NCBI RefSeq assembly: GCF_030867095.1
Contig: NC_081824.1
Coordinates: 86,324,382-86,388,381 of the forward strand
Length of the DNA: 64,000 bases
Origin: Alligator mississippiensis
Taxonomy: Eukaryota; Chordata; Crocodylia; Alligatoridae
Direction: 5' to 3'
Numbering within the stretch: the first letter of the stretch is position 1; each line of letters opens with the position of its first letter. The position numbers and the translations under genes are program-made. Below, piece by piece: positions 50,146 to 62,190 of this stretch. The notes beneath the pieces were generated by a model. That model ran no database searches. It was not told the origin of the DNA and worked only from the letters and a program-made list of their open reading frames with translations.

Positions 50146-51999
50146 AGATTGCCTTAACCTTGGTTAGGGCAATCTAAATATATTAGGTACCCCAAATTAT
50201 CATAAATCTTATGAAATTGTGATATTTGGGACGGTAGTCCTCAAAGCTATTCCCATTATTCCCAATTCTGATTCAACATTTTCCTTGTGGCAATCGAGTG
50301 CTGGGAAAATCAGTATTAGGACAAAAATAAGGAGACAATAAGCATGGGGATGTTTTGGTTCGTTTTGTTTGTTCTCCTGCTTCTTCCTCTGCCAGAACAG
50401 AAATAATTTATGAAGGCTAATACTACCTTGTTGACTACCTAGCCATCTCAATTCCAAGCACTTACAAAGAATTGTGAAGTTATCCTTGCTGGTGACACAA
50501 AAGAAAGGAAAGGGAAAAGGCCAGAATTGCCTACTATCACTCTCACTACCATATATTACAGTATAGTAGTACTCTTCATTAATTATACCAAGGTATGGAC
50601 TGATTATGCAACAATCCTGGACTGCAACAAATACAACACTTCTGGGCCCTGAGAACCTGGACACCTAAATTTCAAAAGACTCCAAATTCCATTATGCAAC
50701 ACCTTACTAAATCCCAGCTGTCACATCCCATGCATTAGGATAAGTCCTAAAGCCTAGCACCTGAAGTCAGCTACTTAGTCAGTAATATCATTTAATAGAG
50801 AAGACAACAGTCTGAAGCTTCTGCTGATGAATTCAATGACAGCCATCAACAAAATCACTGCTATCCATGGTCTTCTGTTGAATAAAATTCCTGGCCCTGC
50901 TAGCATCACTGAGATATAGTACCACCTCCAATCCTACCCTTCTGCACCTAGTCTCTGCATATGCTACCCGCTAAGACAAACTCCAGAAAGCAGCAGAAAA
51001 AAACATATCAAAGGAGAGGAAGTATCAGTCCTGTTCTCTTCAAGTTTCAGATGCAGATTTTTCATCCCAGAAGCAAAAATAGTTATAAACTATTTATATT
51101 TTATAAAAATATAAACTGTGAGATAAAGAACAAAATAAACCTACAACTCCTTGAGGTATGCTGAGAAATGGAAACTACAAATCTCCAGGAAGAATTCACA
51201 AAGCTACCACTCATCATGCTTCTTCAGTCTCCATATTTCTACATTCTTGGTGACTTCAAACTTCCAAACACATTCATAATGATACCTGATCAAATACAAA
51301 TTATGTTTGTTCTCATAGCCTACATGGAAATCATGGGATTTTCCAAAGATAGGTTCCACCAAATGTGTGGGTCTCTCTTCAACCTACAAGTGGTTACTGG
51401 GGGAAAAAAATCAGCAAAACACCATTATCTTGTTCTGATCACTACTATCTTGTTCTGATCACATCTCATGCAGGTCAGAGTCTTATTTTCTTCTTACTAG
51501 GCTAGGATATATACACCTCTTGAACTAGAAGTGGAAAAATATTGCTTTATTATGGCAGTTACACTACTTGGAATCAGAACCAGAAGTGATATAAGGTACT
51601 TTTAGTTCCAGAGGTATCTGATCTTAGGAATTATCTGTGACTGCCCATATTTTTGTAACCATAATTTGGTCACCTTACAAATAGATTCTTATGTGCTGTC
51701 TTCGAAACTACCAAAATGCAGAGTTTAATTGTCCCTGGGGGCAGAACAGAAGGAGGAACTGTCAAATTTGCAAATAAGAGGCATAACTACACCATTTGGA
51801 ACTGCCATCAGCAACCTAGTAGTGATGAGAAAACCTTCAGGTAAACTAAGGATCTGCACTGAAAACAACACAGTATTTAAAACATCTCAGTTTTTATTAT
51901 TTAGCAACCGAGGATATTTAACCTTATTTATCCAAAGCAAAAGTGTTCATTGTACACAATGATAAGAACGGGTTCTGGCATACTGAGCCATACTGCCCT

Positions 52000-52306
52000 A
52001 AAGAGTGTATCTACACTTCGCCATACAGCAACATTGCTATGGCGCCGTGCTTTAGTACTTCCTTTTGTACCTTTTGGAAGTATTAAGCACAGCTCAGTAT
52101 AGGTGGTTACTGTGCTGTACACATGGTACATGGGTAGATTTCGCCATTACATTGCCATAGCAACTTACTATACCCAGGGACTGCACTGCTATGGCGACAT
52201 AGCTGGCCATCACGTGTAGACACGTGATTGCTACATTGCCATAGCGTGCCATATGACAATGTAGCGCATCGCTATGTCACCATAAGGCAACGTGTAGCCT
52301 TGCCCA
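52000..52306. mobile_element. short DNA transposon inserted in the Gypsy relic
   Basis: It starts near AGAGTGTATCTACACTTCGCC and ends near the complement of GGGCAAGGCTACACGTTGCC. The interior repeats GCTATGGCG / CGCCATAGC-type words and an ACGTGTAGACACGT palindrome. It splits two Gypsy-like coding stretches. Confidence 0.7.
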
Positions 52307-53369
52307 AACTTTGCCACTTTTTTTCAGGTGCTGCTGCATATGAATGCTTATAGATGTGCTAATAAAAATTAAAGCAGGCACTAGAGGGGCTCCCAGATAT
52401 CAAGTATGTAGCTGTAGGAGGAGATGTCAAGGAAGAGAAAATCCAGGATCATGATGCCAAACTGCAACAGCTAGTAAACAGGTTCTGGAAGCAGGACATT
52501 AAGCTGAATAGAAACAATCTGAAGCTGAGGAGAACTGAAATCCTCTGCACTGGACACCTGTTATACATCTGACATCTGTTGACTTAAGGAATGCCTATAG
52601 ACTGAGATACCAAGATCTCTTAAGTATCTGCCTAAACCAAAGTATGTGAAAGGAACCTAGTGATTTATAGGTATGATCAACTATTTCTACAGATTCTGTG
52701 TACATCCATTAGATGCAGCGTGGAAATGGTCAGACATCCAAGTCCAAGAATAAGCATTTAAAAAAGTAAAAAAAATCATAAGTTGGGCAATGATCTTAAA
52801 GTACCATCCCTTGTGAAACAGAGCTTACATGAGATGCCTCAGAAGAAAGCAGATGCAAAGCCAGCAGCTCACAGAATTTGCTAATATAATTCTGACAGAC
52901 ATAAAACATAGAAAAGGAGCTATGACCTGATCCTTGGAAAGGAGTGATTTCATCAGTTCATCTTTGGGCATAAAAATCGACTTACAGTGTGTGATCATGA
53001 GCTATTAGAAGGCACCATTAAGAAGGCATTGCTGAGTACACTACATTACATGTTATTGGAAATTTAGTATTCGAATGTGAGAATGAAGCCCAGTAGAAGT
53101 CACTACTAGTGGCAAAACAACTGAACCAGACAGACTTTCAAAGTACAGCACAGATGGATTCCGTGGGGCAGAAAATAGATTCTTTCAGACATTGCCTTTT
53201 GTTGCCTTCATGCTTCCATAGAAAATGTTATGGTAGAACAAAGCAACAGCAAATAGAGATCATATTTTTGTTGTGCCACAATGTAGCCACAACAACAGGT
53301 AGGAATAAATTGTGCCGCTTTATTGTAGCAGATGCCTATTTGCTTTATGGTGACAGAGTGCAGCCCAGT

Positions 53370-53450
53370 TGCTCTTGGGGCTTGAGGGGCCCATTCCTGT
53401 GCATTTCAGGAATTCCTGCACAGGATTGGGCCCCTCGAGCCCTAGGAGCA
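53370..53450. repeat. long hairpin, 34-bp arms
   Basis: Arms 53370-53403 and 53417-53450 pair at 30 of 34 positions around a 13-nt loop. The arms include GAGGGGCCCA and CCTGTGCA. It lies next to the tandem hairpin array at 53507-53667. Confidence 0.88.
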
Positions 53451-53506
53451 CTTGCCTGGCTTTCACTGATCCCAGAGATGGACCCCCACCAATCTTCAGA
53501 GCAGAT

Positions 53507-53667
53507 CTCTGGAAGCAGGGAAAGCTGGAGTTTCCTACTTCCAGAGATGCAACACAGATTGCAAAGGGCATGTCTCTGGAAGCAGAGAACCCTGACTTTC
53601 CCCACTTCCAGAGATGTGCCCTAGAGATCCTGGGGGAGCATATCTGGAAGCAGGGAATCTCTGGAAG
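53507..53667 (+). repeat. tandem array of 67-68-bp units, each a hairpin
   Basis: CTCTGGAAG occurs at 53507 and 53574, with degenerate or partial repeats at about 53642 and 53659. In the first two units it is matched by CTTCCAGAG (53538-53546 and 53605-53613), so each full unit folds into a stem with GCAGGGAA/TTTCCC-type inner pairing. The array is short and partly degenerate. Confidence 0.8.
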
Positions 53668-56328
53668 CCCATTGTCTGATAAGATCGTTGACAGGTAAGT
53701 GGACTACGTACATTTCACCCAGTGAAGCAGATAGTTCTGTGCTGGGACACATCCTGGCACAGCTGATCCACTTCATTTGGTGACGTCTATTTCTAGCCTC
53801 AATACCGTATGCTGCAATACCTTTGCATCTTTGATAGGAGGACTTCATGAAATTCAACAAAGCTCTCAACAGAATGGACAGTCAGAAACAATGAGCCACT
53901 TCATACAACCTGGACTAGTCACACCAAAAGAACAAGTGCAACCATTACGTGAGGGACAAGACAGGATTTTATCTAAAAAAGACTCAGCATCACAATATCA
54001 CAAAATGGATACCTGCTTTCCACCTCCTGGATTCAACTGCACCCGAGATGAGCTGCTAAGCCAATATACTGGCCAGGGAAGAATACCCAACAGAGAGCAT
54101 ATGTACAATAGTGCAAATCGTATGAAGACTATATAGTGGGCAAAGATAGGAGGCTCGCTGCCCCATGCAATTGATCATGATTTGAGACAGGAATTATGTG
54201 GTCACGATAGAAAACTGCTCTGGTTTTGGGAGTAGGCCTATCTGGAGAACATTCAGGCAAGTGACCATTTTTAGCCCAACCATGGCACAATGAGGATGTA
54301 GCTACCCTGCTTCCATTTTTGAAGGCAGTCCATGCAGAGCAGCACAGCATGTTTGGGGGTATCACTGCCAAGGAAGGTAAGTTTACCACATAGCTATGGC
54401 ATAATATACTCCCATGATTACCAGCAATATAAAATCCTAAGAGAGAAAAACTGACAGACAGACAGAAGACAGATCAGTGTTGAAATTTCAGTACAATAAA
54501 TGCCAATTATAAACGTGGAGAAAAGGGAAAGGAATGAAATACAGAAAATTACTTATCACATAACATATAAAGTTCTCAGTGAAACTTGCTCTGTCCTGTC
54601 TCCTGCTCTAGCACTATTGATTGCAGGCACTACTGGGAAACAGATGGTCTTGGAATAATAGATAGGAAATATTCTGCAAAGGATGTACTGAAATGGTTGC
54701 CTATGAAATAAAGAATGAAGGTAATACTCCAAACCCATCTTTTCATTATTCCTTTCATGGCCTGCCCTCTTTTCACCTTATTTTCATACTCTTCATCATG
54801 GTGGTGGAAGCACTTCTGGGGACTGTAAGTACTCCATGGAACACAGGCTGTATAGCACAATAGTATCCAATAGTATATTAAGCTCTGGAGACCATATATA
54901 GAAATGCCACGATGAACTCCTTCCACCCATATACACCCATTTTGATTTGTTGTACACCTAAGCCATGTAGCAGAGAAATTTAACTTGGCAGTAGTAACCC
55001 CACTCCAAAGATATGAGCACACTGGCATGTTTACAGTGGCAAGCAGTATCAATGTCTTTTAGTGACTCTTGTATTACTGTGGCTGTCAGTTCCATTTCCT
55101 TTACGAATATAACAATAATTATTTTCATTCTTGCTGCACGAAAGAGGAGGAACTTCTCCACCTCCTACTCAGAGTTCTGGAATTCCAGAAAGAATAAAAA
55201 TCTCATTTCTGTGCCATCTACAACTCCATTCCTTGCAGGGGTCTCATTGGAAAGTTTTGTAGGAGACTTTCCCTCTCCTACAATGAAAAATTTTCACACT
55301 GAAACCAATAGACAAGCTTATGGACACACCCAGTATGACATAGCTAAGACATAGAAAAAGAGAGGAACAAAAATCAACTCACTAAAGGGGAAAAAATCCA
55401 ATAGGAGAGAAATGAAGCCTGAAAGACCAATGAGATTGTAGACTCTTCATAACTTCTGTAAACAAACTTCTTTTCTGGACCTGACAGAAATATCCTTGTA
55501 CTTATTTGGACCTATTCAAATCATAGAGTGATTTTTTTATAGCAATTAACACTTTAAAAAAGAATAAATGTGGACAGACATTTGATATCTCACTCTATTT
55601 TCTTTATCAGTGATATAACAAGAACACTACTGAATTCATTAGAAAAATGGTCACATGAAAGTTGAAACAACAGAAACAAAACTTCTAGTTAAAACTATCA
55701 CATTCTCCATATACAGTCTGGTGAGATAATAAAGCACCCTAACCTATAGCCTATCTTAGAGCCAGGATACCCTATTTCATAATCTGAGCATTAATGGCTG
55801 ATATCAAATGGTAAGTTAATTATCATAGTACAAGCATACTTCTTTACTATGATATTTACTGTATTTCCTAAACACTACAGTGTAAGATTATATTAATTGT
55901 GCTCAACATAGTTGCATGATGTTACTGATGAAAGGAGGTGTTGTTCTTCACAGAACCATATATCATAGTTTCAATTACTCAAGCTATTGCACTTATAAAA
56001 TTAGGTTTTCATATATAATAACCATTTCCTTTGATTATACATAGAAATTGTATATTGTATATATAGAGAGAAATTTTAAAACAGCACATTACTGCAATTA
56101 GCATTTATTTTGGTTAGTGATCTAAGGAACAGTTTTGCTCAGGTTTTCTGAGCATCTGACATAAAACTGAATAAAAATGGAAATGTTAAACTTAAATAAT
56201 AAAACAAATGAATGGTGTTGGAATTTCCCTAAGAGCCATGCTAACTCTCTTTCACTGAATTCCTGCCACTTAGTTAAATTCAGGCCAAAAGGAAATAAAA
56301 TTTGTAACTTCCTTTGTGTCTGACTGCA

Positions 56329-56717
56329 TTGGCGACACAGAGAGGGTGCACACGAGTACATGTGCACCCCCTGAGCATGGCAGTGCACCCCCTACAAAAA
56401 GGCACCGCCAACACTTCTGGCGGCACCTGCAGGTGGTTGCTGTTTGCCAACACCCCCCTCACTGCCAACACTGCCAGTGTCTTCAGGCAGTCCACAATTG
56501 CCGCTGGCCACCGTAGACACTGCCAGCAGCATCTGCGGATGGTAGTTGACCAACCGCCAGTTGGCACTCGCCACCCTCAGCCACCACCGCCAACAGCACC
56601 GTGGTTGCCTGCAGGAGCTCCCTGCTTACCACCGCCATGCTCCAACCACCAACAGCACTGCTGCCGCCTACCAAAGCTCACTGTGCCCAACCAGCCTCCA
56701 GGGGCACATGGTGTTCA
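56329..56717. mobile_element. GC-rich block flanked by CTGACTGCA direct repeats
   Basis: CTGACTGCA occurs at 56320-56328 and 56718-56726, bordering a 389-bp GC-rich block rich in CCACCGCCAACA-type words and containing the palindrome GGGTGCACA...TGTGCACCC near 56345. The flanks could be a target duplication, but no inverted ends are visible. Confidence 0.4.
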
Positions 56718-56831
56718 CTGACTGCAATATCACGTCATTTTTCTATTTCGACATTTCTGTTTCTATCTGATATTTATATTTCTATCTTGTATCATTTTTA
56801 CTCTCTCCCTCCTCTCATTGTTGACAAAGTT

Positions 56832-57831
56832 CAGGGTTGCCAGCTGTTCATAAAAGTATGGACAATCTATAAAAAAATGCTAAAAAAGCTTTTCTGTAAA
56901 GTCCGTAAAAAGTGAGCTGTCCATAAAAAACACTAAGAAATCATAAGTTTGGCTGAAGATTCATTGTTGGATCGAGGCTGGACAGACAGAGCAGAGCAGT
57001 ATCACCTTGTGTCTGAGCAGGAGTGCAGCTCAGTGCCCTGGAAGGAGCTCTCCATCAGGGCTTTGTGGCTAACAGGAGACTCTATAACCCCCTTAACTCC
57101 AGCCACCTGCTGGAGCTGTTTCCCATCATCTGTCTGTAATGCTTGCTTCAAGGTAGGTAGGACTGCATGGTCCCAGGTAGTCTGAGGCACTGGGTGAGAC
57201 AGGCAGGGGGGCAGTGCATCCAAGACAGAGCTGTGAGGCTGGGAAGAGGAAAAGGTGGTGGGTGGGGGCTTGCACCAAGACAGGGAGAGCAGGGCTAGTG
57301 GAGGTAAGGCTGAGGCATTGGCTGGGGTAAGGTAGCTTGGTACAGGGTGTAGTCAGAGGTATCAGAGTGTGTAGCTGAGTAGCATGAGTAGCTGACCTCT
57401 GGGGTGGAGGCAACATGTTATAAAACCATTGCTGCTAATCAAGTAAGATTGAAACTACAAGTTTGAGTTTCACTTAGACTACTTAGAGACATGGGGCGGG
57501 CAGGCGGGCGGGAATGGTACTTTACTTTAAGCTTGGCATGGCCCTGCACCAAGCAAAGTACATGCCTAGAAGAGGCATCATGTTAGTTTGATGTGGCTCA
57601 CCCAATGTCTGTATATGTCAGACACTTCAACGGGGCTTTTTGGTGCTTTTATCGAATAGATGATTGATTCAGTTTTAGATAAAAGTGCCAAAAAGCCCCA
57701 CTGAAACACCCAATCTATACAGATCCTGAGGAAGGTTATGTTTACATTATGCAAAGCATAAGTCAGTAAAAATATGTCAGTAAGAAAGTTTTATTGTCAG
57801 TAAAAAAAATGTTCTTGCACTGGCAACCCTG
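56832..57831. mobile_element. non-autonomous hAT element, 1000 bp
   Basis: Termini are CAGGGTTGCCAG and the reverse complement of CAGGGTTGCCAG (CTGGCAACCCTG), flanked by ACAAAGTT (56824-56831) and ACAAAGCT (57832-57839), an 8-bp target duplication with one difference. CAG...CTG ends with an 8-bp duplication are typical of the hAT superfamily. AT-rich arms with repeated GTCAGTAA-like words enclose a GC-richer core and an internal fold-back (57626-57705). No transposase is seen. Confidence 0.88.
57626..57705. repeat. fold-back inside the 1000-bp hAT
   Basis: Arms 57626-57653 and 57678-57705 are inverted copies (24 of 28 positions) centred on GGGGCTTTTTGG, with a 24-nt loop. Confidence 0.85.
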
Positions 57832-59002
57832 ACAAAGCTCTATTGAGCTGAAGAAGAAAAGGAAGACAGATTGCTCCTTGTTCTGTTCATTAAATTCTAA
57901 GTCTGCAAATGGCATAACAAACTAGACCATTTGTGCTCAACCTTTTTGCCTAGTGGGCCAGATGGGCAGTGCCCAATCAGTCCACAGGTTAGATCAGGCT
58001 AGTGGTCCCTTTCAAGCATCTGAGACAGTCATGGTAGGGCTCCAGGGACCCATCCAACCATGAAGCAGGCGTGGGAGATACATTAACGGAGAAAGTCCAT
58101 TAATGTATCTACTTTTGTAACAACCACCATCTTGCCCTTAATACTGAGTCACAAAAAAGCAACAAGGAAGAGGAGGACCCCACCACCTTTTATTTTAACA
58201 GTTCTTCAGGGACTCAAGCAAAGTAGAATACAATGGCACTTTGGCACCTAAATCCACTTATGCACCTAACAGATTAATTAGAATATTTTCCCAAATAAAT
58301 AACATGGGAACATAATTCAACATTTTATCTGATGGCAATTTAAACAATTCAAGCACAGCTTGTTACATCCCTACAATATCAGTATTGGATATACAATTAT
58401 GTTAATTGCTTTTCTATAGAGTTGTTTTTCCATTACTTTAAAGTCATACATATGATATGCTCTATAAGTATGTTTTAGAATAAAGTAAAAGCCTATTAAC
58501 TAAGAGGTAAAAAAATCTGGATTGTTTTGATTGTTAAAAATGCTTCTTTTGGAAATCAGTCTTAGAGGTACTCTCTCAGCTCAAAGCCTCAAAATTCGTA
58601 TATCCATGGTATCTCCTCTTAGCGTGAATGGCACACAAATACTAATTCTTACACCTCTGCATGGGAATAATTTCATTACCGGGAAAGATTGGGCAGCCCA
58701 TCTACTGTTGCATAGGTTAAACTTCCTCATTCCTCCTCAGTGGTATCTTATATTTTGAAAAATACATATTTTAATAGCAATAACTTGTAGAACCCTGGAG
58801 ATCTAGGGTGAATTCTCAGGTCTCCCACAGTTTCCTTATATGAACTTGAGCAAATAGTGTAGTGGGGAATTTTCAAAAGTACTCAGCACTGGTCTAGTTC
58901 TATACGCACTGAAGGCAAAGAGAGTTTACCACTGTTCTCAATGGGAGCAACATTGACCCAACACTGGGTGCATCAGCACGAGACATGTTAATGTGTATTA
59001 GA

Positions 59003-59291
59003 GGAGTTCATCTACATGTGCATGACCTCAATGTGCATTAAAATGTTGAAATTAGGCTAATCACACCTAAAGTTGATACCTGCAAATGGAGGTATCAAAT
59101 TTAGGTGCAATTAGTTAAAGTTCATTAATGCACATGTAGACGTGATCCAGCACTAACTTCAATGCCAGGCCACTTGGCAGGGCTGCAGGGACTAACTTTA
59201 GTACCAAGTCCCTGCAAGCGTAGACACCTGCCAAAAAATTGCTTAATGCACATTAAATTTAATTGAACTTAAATGCACATGTAGACATGCC
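59003..59291. mobile_element. short DNA transposon with TCTACATGTGC ends
   Basis: The left part reads TTCATCTACATGTGCATG and the right end is the complement of GGGCATGTCTACATGTGC. Words such as AATGTGCATTAA recur in both arms, and an internal GATACCTGCAAATGGAGGTATC hairpin-like segment is present. Confidence 0.65.
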
Positions 59292-61222
59292 CACTGAGGG
59301 CTTTTGAAAATTTCATCTTTCCATGTCTCAGTTTCCCAACTGTACAATTACAGATGTAATGGTATTTCCTTTATCCCATCATTTGTCAGGCCTGTCTAAA
59401 CCCAAGTTCTTCAGAGCAAAGACTGATTTATGCTATCAATATGTCCAGCACTTAGCCAAAGATGGTGCCAATATCCCCTGTAGTCTCCAAATGATACTGT
59501 GGTACAAATAAATGCTTTTTTGTAAACATATTATTTTTGTAGTGACAAGTCACTTTGACACACAGCATGCTTTCCATTATTTCAGAATCTTCATGCATTC
59601 AGTCTGAATGGTTTTACTATGTTCTATACCATTTATCCTTGATTAAACCTCTTCTAGATAGTTAATCATTAATGATTTCTTTACAGTTGCTGTGCAAACA
59701 GTTCGTTCATACCTATGACATATTAAATTTCATAGACATGTTCTTTAATTGGATTCATTTATTTCTAATCTGCTTAAGCCCTCACTACTGTAATGCTTGA
59801 CTAAATATACATTAAATTCTTTTATTTAAACTGCTAAAATAAATTTGAGAAGTATTCTATGAATAAAAATACTTAATTGAACACATGTAATACCACTGTT
59901 ATTATGTACCTAACTGAGCAGAAAGTATTGAAATAACACACTAGATAAGTATTTGTTATGTTTATACAAAATGGCTTAAGCATAGTTGCTGTTGACATTT
60001 TGGCAAAGATTCCCAAAAATAGGAACCTCCACTTATGTTTAAGTCCATGATTATGCTCTTAAATAAGTGGCCTGGTTTTTAAGAGTACTGAGTGCCCAAC
60101 AGCTCATAGTAGGAAATACTACACACTCAGTGCTTTATATTTTAAAATGAAGTCTGTTATCGAGAAGTGAGATTTTCACCCCAACTCTGGCCCTTCTGCT
60201 GGAAGGAAAAGAGCTAAAGCAGCCAGGTACTATGGAAAACGTTATTATTTTAGTCAATATGTAAAATAGCAACTGAAAGTGTAGTACAAACTTTGTAAAG
60301 TTTGGGGAGGGTTTTGGATAAAATCCTCAGTTCTGGCTGTGGAAAGAATCACCTGCGGCAACACTGAGAAAGAGTTAGTTGTAGGACTGCCTTCGTGAAA
60401 CCGTCAAGTCCTCTCTGGGGCTGGAGATGGAAAGGGAATGTCAGGATAAAACCACAGCAACCCAGATTGCTGTGTCCATAGAACAGTTCAAGAATGGGAG
60501 GACATAGAAGTTTCTTAAAGGCAAGTTTTACCTCCAGGAGTCTATATTGGATCTCATAAAGGAGCAATTCAAAATCTCATTCTGCATGCCTCAACATGGA
60601 TTAAAGAGCCTAACTTCACACTCCTACTTAGACATTCTTGGCCCTGAACTCCATCCCAAATGAAGATCCCCAGTATAGGTCCTACATTCACCACAGAGAA
60701 GTCCCAAGGAAGTAAGAACTACCACACAGTATTGAGGTCACTAATAATATGAATCAGGCCCCATGTAAGAAGGTCTCTCTTAAAAATCTATAAACCCAAT
60801 TAAGCTCTAATGTTAAATGATACTGAGTCACATAGCATGTGTAGATTGTTCAGAAAGCAGGGAAGTGATAAACTACTGTAACTAACACTGGTTTGCTTTT
60901 GACATTTAATGGATGTCTCTAAAGAGCGTACCCTTAGGGGCAGAAGGGAGAAGTGGCAAGAAAAGCAATTAACAAGAAGCTGTAAGATAAAATGCAATGA
61001 CCCATTTTATTTTAGTCTCTAACTGTTGTTCTCATCCCCTCAGACAACTCATTACACTAATTTTGCATGTCAATAGATACCCAAATTGATGCAAGATATC
61101 TGCTTTAATATCTTGCTCACCCACCTACTTGCATGACCTACAAAGTAGCTTCCAGAACTGTGCATATCCTCACAGAGGCTGGCCCTGCTTTCCTTCAGCT
61201 ATGTGCACACAAAGATTTGTGT

Positions 61223-61276
<54 letters not shown>
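61223..61276. repeat. poly-A plus (TA)n tract
   Basis: About 16 A residues are followed by an uninterrupted AT run to 61276. No retrotransposon body is recognisable to its left. Confidence 0.95.
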
Positions 61277-61277
<1 letters not shown>

Positions 61278-61731
61278 CTGGTGGTAAATACAGCATAGCT
61301 CCAAAAATGTGCAACATTTACAACCTACATTAAGACACTGACCAGGAAGTCTACTGTAATATAATATTTGCAGGGTAATATGTTTAAGGAAAATCTAAGG
61401 TACTTTTCCAAGCAAGTAAAATTAAAAAGAACATCTCATTACATTCTATCTTTCTAAAGTTCCATACCCACACACTACAGACCTTGTCCTGCAAGGTAGT
61501 GGATGCCTTCAAATCCTATTAACTGGTGGTAGTTCAGAGTGCTAAGCACCTATCAGGATCAAGTCCTTATAGAAAATAACTATATGACTATTTTTTTCTT
61601 AAACTCTTCTAATATTCAATTGAATATCAACAAAACAATGACAAGAATATTCTAAATTGAGTTCAAGCCTGAAAGCATCTGATTAAAAAGTCTGAGAAAC
61701 CAGTGATCACTAGGATTTAAAAGTGTATAGG

Positions 61732-61917
61732 CAGTCCTTGGACATATGACACAATTGGTTCCTGAAAACCATGTTTTAAGTTGAAACATTGTACCTCGGA
61801 ACTGATTTTCCCATAGGAAACAATCTTATAAACGGGGGATTGGTTCCTGAACCAAGGCCCGATACCCTATTTTCACCAAAAATAACCCAGAATTTTGTAA
61901 TCACAGATCAATCAATC
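61732..61917. mobile_element. Tigger/pogo-like transposon end
   Basis: CAGTCCTTGGACATATGACA, then TTGGTTCCTGAAAACC, GAACTGATTTTCCCATAGG and GATTGGTTCCTGAACCAAGG resemble the end of Tigger-type Tc1/mariner elements. The opposite end was not found, so the copy is probably truncated. Confidence 0.6.
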
Positions 61918-61977
61918 ACAGATGAGTAATATAGCTACATTAATGTATTTATATTGTAAATAGCAATCATATTAATC

Positions 61978-62190
61978 TGGAAGGACTTCTTTGAGGTGAC
62001 TTTGCTGGACTTTTTGAAGGGCTCTTGACTGGAGTCTTTTCAGGAGTCTTGGCTGCAGGTTTTTCTGGAGTCTTGTCTGCTTTCTTAAAGGAAGTGTCCA
62101 AGGAAGTTTGGACAGATGTTCTCCAGGGAGATGGGCGACACAGCGAACTTGTTCGCTGGCATGGTGTTGCATAGGATCAAGCATTGGAAA
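61978..62190 (-). pseudogene. minus-strand S/T-P-K-rich coding-like stretch next to the Tigger-like end
   Basis: One minus-strand frame reads TSFKKADKTPEKPAAKTPEK followed by TPVKSPSKSPAKSP. The look is of a histone-H1- or nucleophosmin-like basic tail, but no full domain can be identified and no in-frame start precedes it. It may belong to the transposon or be an accidental reading of a short tandem repeat. Confidence 0.3.

Larger units (their letters stand above)
51728..54150 (+). pseudogene. decayed Ty3/Gypsy retrotransposon pol remnant with later insertions
   Basis: Fragments appear in Gypsy pol order. The start of reverse transcriptase lies at 51735-51890 (LQIRGITTPFG, LVVMRKPSGKLRIC). 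The later reverse-transcriptase part follows at 52390-52700 (HDAKLQQL, then a decayed GMINYFYRF) with AFKKVKKII near 52760. An RNase H-like FIFGH...LTVCDHELLEG stretch lies at 52960-53010, and an integrase-like QQNGQSE near 53865. Stops and frameshifts are frequent. A short DNA transposon (52000-52306) and a hairpin-rich element (about 53330-53690) interrupt it. No LTRs were recognised. Confidence 0.75.

Noticed and set aside
50209..50664. 151-codon minus-strand open frame upstream of the Gypsy relic
   Set aside because: No family resemblance or splice-compatible context; judged accidental.
53507..53667. CRISPR-like repeat array
   Set aside because: There are only two or three degenerate units without unique equal-length spacers, and the DNA is vertebrate; it is a tandem hairpin repeat.
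54630..55052. 140-codon minus-strand open frame
   Set aside because: No recognisable domain. I considered an endogenous retroviral or Gypsy fragment, but no motif supports it.
57932..58150. Possible Charlie-type hAT left end (GTGCTCAACCTTTTTGCC)
   Set aside because: The tip bases and a matching right end were not found, so it is not listed as an element.
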